Assembly (NCBI RefSeq): GCF_026262505.1
Contig: NC_067208.1
Location: 1,426,001-1,490,000, forward strand
Source of the DNA: Trichomonas vaginalis G3
Lineage: Eukaryota; Parabasalia; Trichomonadida; Trichomonadidae
Length of the DNA stretch: 64,000 nucleotides
Direction: 5' to 3'
The stretch's first letter is position 1. Each line of letters starts with the position of its first letter. Under the pieces are notes generated by a model that was not told the DNA's origin, ran no database searches, and was given only the letters and a program-made list of their open reading frames with translations. This document shows, piece after piece, positions 55,660 to 64,000 of the stretch. A program made the position numbers and the translations under genes.

Positions 55660-58600
55660 TCAGGCAATAGACTCATTGACTTTAACATCGAAGCTTTAGA
55701 TGAACAAACAGAGGAATTTTACACAAACATTCGTAAGTTTCATGAGACTCTTAGAGAAAATTAAAATAAACTCGCAACAAAGATGGATGGTATGTTATAA
55801 ACTTGGTGAAAGTATGAATGTTCTACGTTAAACCTCATAATATTGGAACATTACTACATCAGCTCTTGAAGGAGAACTTTATATCAGAGATAGAAGCAAA
55901 TGCTGCAGGTATGTTGAAATGCACTATGACTTCTTCTTGACAAACATAAAGAATCTTTACTGAAATAAAGATGTATGATTTAAGCAGAATATGAAGCTTA
56001 ACGATGTCAGATGTAAAGAAAGGCAACCAAAAAAGAGACCATATAAGATGAAAGCACACTGACAAATACCAGAAAGCCATTTTGGAAGCTCTAAGCAAAC
56101 AGGAAACCCAGCACTTATAGGAAAGCTTTTGAAAAGATAATGGTGAAAGAAGTTTTATAAGAAGAGAAAGCGGTTCAGTTCTGAAGTATCTTTGCACATT
56201 ACCTATAAATCTTGAACGCTACCAAATCTTCAATGAACTGAACAAAAGAACTGCAACATTTATGACAGAAGACAATTGTTTCGTTTATGCTTGCATTCAA
56301 GCGAGTAGATGAAGAAACTATTGACCACATGAGAGAAGTCATTCGTGTTAGAGACTTTCCTCAAAGTAAAGTACAAGAAATTTCTGACGCAACAGGCTAT
56401 GCATTTAATTTTACCATGGTTATTTCAATGACTCAAACATAATGAAATAAGAATATTATACCAAAAGAATGTGAAACTGTTCGAACTATTGACTTACTTC
56501 TGTGAAGACCACTACATTGCCTAAACGAAGAACTTCCAATGACAACATATTTCATTCGCAACTATATAGAAATCTTGAAGGAGTGTGTGGAATGAACATG
56601 AAAACAGATGAAAATATATACAAAGAGAGAGAAACAAATATAGTAGATTCGTTATATAGAACTACACCGCTATGGGATGTTATGAAACATTGTGGGAGTG
56701 CAAATATTTCGACCTAGTTTCTTATGGAGAACTTTTCACATATTACTTACTGAACCTTATATAAAACAGAACCTTGCACCATTTAAAGATTTGACATATG
56801 CTCCAAAGTATTGTGTACAACTGAAGAAGAAAGCAGAGTCAAAAGAGTAAATAAAGCTAATGTAAATTCATTCCTGAGCACGTTTCTTTGCTGACTTTGA
56901 GTGTAGTACGGATGGCTTTCATAAAGCTTTTAACATCTGTTATGACATGAGAAGATGGTTCAGGAGTGAAAGCATAGGGGTCAAACTGTGCAACAGAATT
57001 TTTGGAACGGACCCTGACAAGAGTTTAATATATTTCACAACCTCAGTTATGACATAAACTTCATCTTAAGACACATGACAGAGTGAAAGAACTCCCATCA
57101 TTAAAGGTTCACGAACAATGCAAATAAACTGGTTTATATAAAGGACGGGCAAATTATTATAAAAGACTCTTACAGGTTTATAATAAGAAGGCTTTAAACT
57201 ATTTCTCTGCTATGTTTAACTTACAAACAGGACCGAAAGACAGTATTCCATTACTACAGCAGTGTTTTGTTAGCAAATGACAACAGAACTGGTGTCATTT
57301 CTGAAGCATGTAAGTTTATCCATGATGCAGATACATTTATGAAAGAACATAGATTCCATCAAAGGTTGCAGAATAGATGAAAAACCACTTCGACTTAGAA
57401 AAATATAGCACGTTTTAACTGCAAACAAGATGTAAGAATTTTAAGAGAAGGTTTTGTAAAGTTCCGCAATGACTTATTGAAAGAAGTTTGATTTAAACGT
57501 TTATGACTACGTTAGTATTTGTTCTATTGCTAACAAATTGTTTGAGAACAGAGTATACTTCCCGAATGGAAATCTTTATGACCTCTCAAATAAACCAAGA
57601 GAATTTATTTCGAGATGCATTCAAGGTGGAAGATGTATGTTGTCAGATAACATGAAACAAAAGAGCAAAAAGAAACTCATTGCTGACTTCGACACTGTTT
57701 CATTATATCCTTCAGCTATAGCAAGACTTTATACTTTAGAAGGTATTCCAAAAGTATTGAAGGAAGAAATGTTAAGCACAGAGTATCTCATGAACATTTA
57801 TTCGATGACGACCAAAAGAACCCATTGGTGAAAAGTTTATGTCTGGCTTCTTTGTTCTCATTAAGATAACAGAGATTGGTATACCCAGACACTTTCATTA
57901 ATAGTTTGCGACCCTGAACTAAATCCAGAACTTAACGTTCCAAGAAGTTCAAACACTTGCTGTCTCATGTATGTTGACCATATAACATTACAAGACCTCA
58001 TAAAATATCAAGGTGTCAAATGTGAAGTGTTGCAAGGATACTATTACGATGGAAACAGAGATATGAGAATAAGAGATGAAGTAAAGAAGTTGTTTGAGTT
58101 AAGGTTAAAGTATAAGAAAGAAGAAAACCCCTTACAAGAAATTATAAAACTCATTCTGAACAGCATTATGGCAAAACTATTCTATCTCCTATTGAGTCAA
58201 AAAATAACCATAGTAGATGACAAAGATGCTATAAGATATGCTATAAGAAATTACAACCATATAGTGAAGTTCGAAGGTTTGGATGGTTCAGATAAAACTA
58301 TTTTCAAGCTAACGAAAAGCATTTGCAGACACTTTAAACTTCTGTCCACTTGGTGTTAATATTCTGTCTATGTCAAAACGTATTATGAATGAAGTATTCT
58401 GTACTGCAGAGGACATGGGACTTCAAATCTTTTACCAGGATACCGACAGTATGCACTTATATAATGAAGACATCCCAAAGCTTGCAGCAGAGTTTAAGAA
58501 GAGATATGGTCGCGAACTTATAGGAAAGAACCTTGGTCAATTTCATAGCGACTTTGCAGAAATAACACCTGAAAACAAAGTTTAGCTTATAAAAGATATT

Positions 58601-58935
58601 TTCTGTGGAAAGAAGACCTACATAGACTTACTCACTAACGATTTAAATGAAGTTGCATTTCACTGCAGAATGAAAGCGTGAAGCAAGATGTTATTGCTTT
58701 AACCGCTAATGAAATGTTTCCTGAAGCTATACAATGCTATTACAATGAAGATAAGAACATTCACATACCTGTTGGAACATATGACAAAGACTCTGAGTTC
58801 AGTTTAATGAAACTTTACAAAGCACTTCATGATGGTCAAGAGATTGCATTCGACTTATGTAAGTCATGTCAACCTTGCTTTGCTGAAAAGTTCAACTTTT
58901 CAATAACGACTAAAACAAGCTTTTTCGTAAGTTGA
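55660..58935 (+). CDS. Protein-primed DNA polymerase B, heavily broken
   Basis: Polinton replicase. Motifs in order: an exonuclease-like FADFECST near 56,890; motif A DFDTVSLYPSAIARL near 57,690; motif B region KLILNSIMAKLF near 58,150; motif C YQDTDSMHLY near 58,440. A long insertion-like segment lies between exonuclease and motif A, as in protein-primed enzymes. Two dozen or so breaks, so it is clearly dead. Follows 55,118 on the same strand. Confidence 0.85.
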
Positions 58936-59027
58936 AGTTCTGAGGTCATTTATTTTTGTCAGCAATGAGGTCATTCGTGATAAAAATAAAGCTAGCGTAA
59001 GATTTTACAATACTGCGATGGTAGAGT

Positions 59028-59863
59028 TTAAGAGTTGTGCTTCAATGTAGAAGACAGTCCTTCCATCTGGAGGCAGAACACTGGACATTTATGGTCATGA
59101 GTGGAGAACATGTCTATCCAAAACTCACGATTGAAGCCAGTTAATTTATAGTATTTAGGGTTAGGAAGTGGTGAAGTTCTTGTATGACCAATGAACTCAT
59201 TTTCAACGCCTTTGGCTATATTAGAGTAAAGTATTGCTTGCTTTCTATCCCAAATGCCAGGTGTTACAATCTTTGAAAATTCATTTTTCCTCGGAAGCAT
59301 TGCATCATAATTGAAAACATTCTTAAAATCATCACTTGGTTCGGAGATTTGAAATCTTATACGTAATGGATTTTCTTTCTTTTTAGCGACTTCATTGAAT
59401 GGTGAGAATACAATGAATTGACAGTCATGAGTTCCATCTTCATTTTCATTAAATTCATAATGAAAGTCTATAAGTTGTGGCTGACTACCTTCTTCTTTCA
59501 GTTGTGCAAGAAACTCACGTAAAGGCTGTAAAGTTTGTACTTCAATGTTGAACTTTTTCTCGAACATCTCATTAAATGAAATCATACATTGTTGCAATGT
59601 TGTATCGTCTTTAAAAGTATTTGTATATGTGAATGTTTTGGGCGCTTAAAGACTGTTCGTCATTTTCTATCTCGACTTGAAGTATAAAGTCAACCTTTCT
59701 GAAAGCACGTGTTATATACATAGATGTTATGCCAATGTACTTCTCTTCATTTATGTTCACAATCCAGTCTGTTGGAAACTTAAACGTTACTCTGTTCCCC
59801 TTTATTTTGACGTCAGGGTTTTCAACTACTGAACGCAACAGTTAAAGGTATTTGTCTATACAT
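59028..59863 (-). CDS. Second minor capsid (penton-like) protein
   Basis: Landmarks TFKFPTDWIVNINEEKYIGI, then PGIWDRKQAILYSNI and KYYKLTGFNREFWIDMF, in the same order as in 10,789-11,670, so the two are paralogues. Expected capsid vertex protein. Promoter TTTATTTTTATCGAATTAA. Convergent with the polymerase. Broken (about two to three breaks). Confidence 0.7.
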
Positions 59864-59886
59864 TTAATTCGATAAAAATAAACCAT

Positions 59887-60148
59887 TTACTCTTTCTTTG
59901 CTTCAGCTTCTTTAGCTTTTGTCTTCTTCTCTAGCTTTTTCTCGCACAGCAAACGTGGGTTCTTCTGTCTTCCAGCAGCTAATGCAGCAAGTTGTTTTTC
60001 ACTAAGTTTTCTCTTTGGTCTCTCTGGCTTTTGTTCTTGTTTTTGTTCCTTCAGTTCGGATAAAATTTGCTCACGAATTTCTTTCTTCAATGCTTCAACA
60101 TCTATGACCACCTGGGTCTTGTCCGTAGACTTGTCTGAGTCATTTGAC
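59887..60148 (-). CDS. Lys/Glu-rich small protein
   Basis: About 80 residues, one long charged helix (EALKKEIREQILSELKEQKQ) then a basic Ala-rich tail (KQLAALAAGRQKNPR). No clear ATG, so the start is uncertain. Possibly virion core or scaffold; unknown. Confidence 0.45.
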
Positions 60149-60188
60149 TGCAGATAAAAAACAAAATTAAAACTTTAACCGATGTAAA

Positions 60189-60619
60189 ATGAGCTTGTCA
60201 AAATCAGAGCGAGAGTCTATTATATTTAAATGACGCAAGAGGAATACAACATCCTTTCTATTATGTAAGTCAGAGTAAAGATGTAAAATATACGTAAGAA
60301 AAAGAAAGGTTCCATTAGCGAATGCAGAGAGTGACAACATTAAGGTGCATAGCACCGAGGGTGAAGCCCATATAAAACCTTCTATTCAAACTGAAAAGTC
60401 AATAGAACAAGAAGAAAAGAAGCCAGATGTTCTTTCAATACGAACCAAGAGCTTATTGCAAAGTTCGTGAATTTCATTGAAAAACAAACCGAGTCAAAGA
60501 ACCTGACCCACCAGTGAAAGAAGTTGAGACAAAAGAGAATGTACAGTTCATTGAAAATGTCAAGAAACAACTTCCACCACGAAATGCCAAGAAGAAGAGT
60601 GAGAATAATGAAGTAAATA
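60189..60619 (+). CDS. Small charged Polinton protein, broken
   Basis: Begins MSLSKSERESIIFK behind TTTAACCGATGTAAA. The middle is Glu/Lys/Ser-rich. Contains a double hairpin at 60,344-60,369. Placed like the core-type genes upstream of the capsid gene. Several breaks; function unknown. Confidence 0.4.
60344..60369. repeat. Double-hairpin mini-insertion
   Basis: GGTGC-ATA-GCACC, spacer GA, GGGT-GAA-GCCC. No sister copy in the window to show an empty site. Confidence 0.65.
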
Positions 60620-60644
60620 GATATTTTTTTATCGAAGTAAATAC

Positions 60645-62218
60645 ATGCAGAACGAACAGTTAAACGAATTACTCCAGCAGAGCATATTCATCAGATTCGC
60701 TCATATTTCGATATCATAGACAATGCAGTTCAAATTGGTGACACTAATAAAAGAAATATTCTGACGCAAGATTCCATCACAACCTGGAACTGCTAAAGAT
60801 AACACATGGGTAACATTCAATCTCTCACCTCCTGGTGAAAATATGTTGGACCTTTACAATACATTCATTACGTATAAAATGGAAGGTCAATTTATTGCAG
60901 ATAAAGAAATTGGTTCAGGTTCCAATAAAACAACCCACCAGGATTTTGGATTGGTTTCGATGACGCTTTCTATGCAGTTGCTGGATATCAAATCCTTGCA
61001 AATGGTCGTATCGTATATTCTCAAGACAACGCAAGAGAAGAAGCATATATAACTTCAAACTCACAAACTACCGAACAAATAAAGAAAGTAGATGTTTTCT
61101 CAAAGACTCGACATGAAGATGTATGGAGTCATTCGGGAACATGCAGAACAGGACAAATTGTTAGTGGTCCAATTACAGCAGGAAAATCATTTGATTTTAA
61201 GCTTCGTTTAAGAATTCCTGTTAGAAGATTCCTTCCATTAGAAGCTATAAGATTTATTCAGCTTTTGCAGGAAACATTCAGCTTAAAGTAAAGTTCAGTA
61301 GCGACGCCTTACAATGCACATCTATATCTGTAAATGATATCATTGCTTTCAATCCAACTCTTAAAGTTGCATTTGCTTCAGATTCAAATCCACCGACAAA
61401 TAAATTTGTTCCATGGAATGAACCATTCACTATTGATAACGAAGGCAGTAGAAGCTAGTGGAACAGTTACTATTACAACTGTAAACCAGCAACTATTTCG
61501 AACAAAGATGGATTTTAATGAATGTTTCATTCATCCAAAGTCATTCTCTTTAGACCCTAACATTTATACAGAACTTGTAGAACATTATACAAACGAGGCT
61601 TTATGTTTTCCTGTTAAAGTTATGGATTGGATTCCTATGGACGGTTCATTCTCAAAGAATACAGATAGTTCAAGTGCAACATTTACAGCAGCTTATACGC
61701 CTATTAATGTTAAAAGTATTTGGGCACTATTTAGAAAGAAAGACAACTATTATGTTAATTTTGAGAACCCTAAGTTTAAATATCTTCAGCTTTCCATGGG
61801 AGCTTATGGAAATATGCCTGCAGAACCTGAAAAATCATATGGACCTGTATTTTATGAAATGGTTGCGAACGCCTGCAATACAAACAATGATATGATAGGA
61901 TTTAATGAAGATGTTATGAGGTCATTGGTGGATGATGGTAGTGTGGAACATAAATGGGATAGCTATGACAACACACATTTCTTATGTGGTTTTCCAACAG
62001 AAGTGGACTTTTGCTTCCAACAAGGTCAAACATCTACTGCTCCAATAACATACAAATTGTCTGTTAAAGGACCTATTGAACTAGCAACTGAAAATGTACC
62101 AAAGCCACTTATTGGATTTATGAGGGATTGTTGCTTTGCAATACAAGTAAGACAGTCAGGCATACCAATAATAAGACTTGATGACTATAACTTAGCCACG
62201 GACGACAGTGAGGAATAA
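60645..62218 (+). CDS. Major capsid protein (double jelly roll), broken
   Basis: Starts MQNEQLNELLQQSIF behind ATATTTTTTTATCGAAGTAA. The last 225 or so residues are open and beta-rich, with conserved-looking VKSIWALFRKKDNYYVNFEN and SVKGPIELATENVP segments, the second jelly roll of Polinton capsid proteins. Corresponds to 19,542-21,142. Broken (about six breaks). Confidence 0.75.
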
Positions 62219-62248
62219 AGGATGAACATTTATTTTTAAAGCTTATAA

Positions 62249-62703
62249 ATGAGTTCTTCATCAAGCTCTCGCGAACCTTCACCATCTATGAAACAAACTT
62301 TACCAAACGATTATGGAGCACCTATTGATATTTCTTACGAGCTGCACAATGGCAAAGAGCAGTCTCACCAAGGTTAGGTGTTCCACCAGCTCCTGTCAAA
62401 AATAGCATTTGGTCAAGTCCTTATATAAAATATGGTCTCCCACTAGGTTTGCTAGCTACAGCAGGAGCAGTAATGATGTTGAAAGAAATAAAGCAAATGT
62501 TATAAATAATACTGAAGTAGCTGAAGTTAAACAAACTCCAACACCTTCGTCAAAACCAACGCCTTCACAAGCAAAACCTTCAATGACTCCTGAACCTATG
62601 GAAGTACAAACTCCTGTTCAAAAGTCAACTCCTAAACCGACTCCAACATTAAACCAGAACATACGCCTCAAATAAATCGTAAAACTCCTGCGTTTCCTTA
62701 CTG
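62249..62703 (+). CDS. Membrane-anchored Pro/Thr-rich virion-type protein, broken
   Basis: Ser-rich start (MSSSSSSREPSPSM), a hydrophobic segment (YGLPLGLLATAGAVMML) able to span a membrane, then a Pro/Thr/Lys-rich stalk (TPTPSSKPTPSQAKPSM). Could be a minor virion membrane protein. Broken (about two breaks). Confidence 0.5.
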
Positions 62704-62751
62704 AAAAATAACGTTATTTTTATTTTATTTGAACATTTTTATTTGATTGAA

Positions 62752-62988
62752 ATGACGACTAAAGTCACTGAAGCAATGAAACAAAAGTTTTTGGTAGAAT
62801 ACATTAAATCAGGAATTATTCCAGAAGGTTTTTACGTTCATAACTATGAAGGATGGTAGAGTTCAGTTTAGAAAGATAAAGCAACCATTAGATAGAGAAG
62901 GAATTTTGAGAAAGATTAAACTTCATGAGGACAACATTGCTGAACTTAAGAAGAAGTTAGAAGAGTTGGAGAAAGGAAGAGAGTTATA
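62752..62988 (+). CDS. Small coiled-coil Polinton protein, broken
   Basis: Begins MTTKVTEAMKQKFLVEYIKS behind TTTTTATTTGATTGAA; ends in a coiled coil (LHEDNIAELKKKLEELEKGR). The 3' end lies in the terminal repeat, where the sequence is shared with the gene at 43,258. Broken (about one break). Confidence 0.45.
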
Positions 62989-63004
62989 AAGCAATGAATT
63001 CAAC

Positions 63005-63050
63005 AGGTTAGAAAAGAGGTTAGATATCGGTTAGATCTAACCTTCTACCT
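63005..63050. repeat. Intergenic palindrome, AGGTTAGA type
   Basis: AGGTTAGAAAAG-AGGTTAGATATC-GGTTAGATCTAACC then TTCTACCT. Mirror of 43,204-43,250. Confidence 0.85.
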
Positions 63051-63147
63051 AAATTTATTTTTGTGCTATGTTTTCATACGTGTGCGGGTGGTGATATCAT
63101 TAATTTTTAAGTTTATTTTTATTTTATTTTTATTTTATTTGGATGTA

Positions 63148-63434
63148 ATGACAGAACAAAAGCAACTCATACAAATCAAAACATATAACAAACATACATT
63201 TAAACATTTATTCTTCCTTCCTGAGCATAACATGTTCTTTCAAATACATCCGAGACCAGTTGACTTTTCATTGACTGTTTATAAAGATAGAAATAGTTAT
63301 ATATCATTAAACCATACGATGACGAAGGTAAGTTATGTAAATTGTACGTTAAGAAGTTAGAGAAAGTTTATGGCTTCAAGTATGACTACAATAGGGTTAA
63401 CACTGATGATGAAGATATTGAGGAAAATTTATGA
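63148..63434 (+). CDS. Terminal-repeat protein, right copy
   Basis: Second copy of the 94-residue terminal-repeat protein (MTEQKQLIQIKTYNKH). Broken (about one break). Confidence 0.6.
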
Positions 63435-63660
63435 GAACATTAGTGAAGTCGTTAGTGAGAACGATAGTGAGAACGTTTATTTTTTACATTAGTGAGTTCG
63501 TTAGTGAAGTGGTTGGCGGCTTTGTAAATATTTAAAGGTTAAATTAGTTTTTGCGTTCATGTTGTAAAATATACGTTAACGGTTTTGTAAAGTGTCAAAT
63601 TCACAAGTATTGGGTAAGGTGGAACGCAGTGCCACCATACCAAAGACTTGTATACTAACT

Positions 63661-64000
63661 GTTGTTGGATATAACTTCATAACATAATGGTTCGTTCGAC
63701 TCAGAACGTTGCAGTGAAGGCTTACTTTACATCGTTCAGAAACCGAAGGACTTCAATACAAAGAGATATAAGATAGGAAGAACATATAATATAACTCAAA
63801 GATATGACAGTACAGTCAATAGAGTTAAGGTTGTGTTCGTTAACGATATGAGAGCTGCAGAAACAGAACTACTTGAAAAGTTTGAGAAAATGTATGGTGC
63901 TCCATAAAAGGTAAAGAAACGTTTGAAGTAGATGAGATAGGTAAAGCTATAAAATTATTTGACGAAGTTGCTGAAAAAATACATGTAAAGCGTTTATTTT
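63661..64000 (+). pseudogene. T5orf172/GIY-YIG-like gene fragment flanking Polinton-3
   Basis: Just outside the element end, coding-like DNA gives LLYIVQKPKDFNT then KRYKIGRTYNITQRYDS and FVNDMRAAETELLEKFEKMY. The KIGRT..N...R pattern followed by AAE..LL..F fits the T5orf172 branch of the GIY-YIG fold, common in viruses and often linked to KilA-N genes. It is probably part of another virus-like element into which Polinton-3 inserted. Broken, and cut by the window edge. Confidence 0.55.

Larger units (their letters stand above)
42591..63660. mobile_element. Polinton-3 (Maverick), both ends present
   Basis: About 21 kb between matching inverted repeats, ends AGTTAGTAT / ATACTAACT. The left half (to 54,600) is a near-identical inverted copy of Polinton-1, minus the cassette gene. 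The right half carries a winged-helix gene, polymerase B, a second penton-like gene, the major capsid gene and small genes. I see no matching 6-bp target duplication (TTCGTC left, GTTGTT right). It is broken, lightly in the left half and with several dozen breaks in the right half, mainly polymerase and capsid. Confidence 0.93.
62975..63660. repeat. Polinton-3 right terminal inverted repeat
   Basis: Begins near GGAAGAGAGTTATAAAGCAA and ends ATACTAACT. Mirrors 42,591-43,280. Contains iterons (about 63,438-63,510) and a subterminal hairpin (63,604-63,650) with loop AACGCAGTG. Confidence 0.9.

Overview
The window looks like nuclear DNA of a trichomonad, most likely Trichomonas vaginalis. It is strongly AT-rich, its genes show no introns, and it is packed with Polinton/Maverick elements carrying KilA-N, collagen-like and protein-primed polymerase genes. 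A truncated BTB-BACK/F5/8C-like gene of a type I associate with that genome also lies here. The species call is inference. Almost everything is virus-like fossil DNA: three Polintons plus a scrap of a fourth viral-type gene fill about 59 of the 64 kb.

Layout. (1) Polinton-1, start of window to about 13,089, is the right part of an element that continues off the left edge. (2) 13,090-14,814 is flanking DNA: a host gene tail, a 121-bp tandem repeat, half of an 81-bp direct-repeat pair, and part of an unidentified gene. (3) Polinton-2, about 14,815-39,503, is of a different lineage. It is bounded by poly(A)/poly(T) and short inverted repeats, is heavily broken, and holds a GC-richer accessory island at 27.1-31.1 kb. 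(4) 39,504-42,590 holds the other part of the interrupted gene, a 1-kb array of long hairpins, the second 81-bp repeat, and a BTB-BACK gene cut by the next element. (5) Polinton-3, 42,591-63,660, is bounded by inverted repeats of about 690 bp. Its left half is a near-identical, inverted copy of Polinton-1; its right half carries polymerase and major capsid genes. (6) 63,661-64,000 holds a fragment of a T5orf172/GIY-YIG-like gene.

Gene teams. Each element carries or carried an integrase (rve), an FtsK/HerA-like packaging ATPase, minor capsid (penton-like) proteins, and a long fibre protein with phage tail-fibre features. The double-jelly-roll major capsid protein and protein-primed DNA polymerase B are visible in Polinton-2 and Polinton-3. 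Polinton-2 also has an SF3 helicase and a D12-type adenine-N6 methyltransferase. Polinton-1 and -3 have a KilA-N regulator. No adenovirus-type protease was recognised.

The main unexplained signals are structural. Intergenic palindromes keep one architecture while their core word changes between elements, and they bound a gene cassette that is present in Polinton-1 and absent from Polinton-3. GC-rich double-hairpin mini-insertions lie mostly inside genes and in frame, with empty sites in the sister copy. A serial hairpin array at 39.6-40.6 kb keeps its pairing while its sequence diverges. Hairpins in the element termini show the same covariation.
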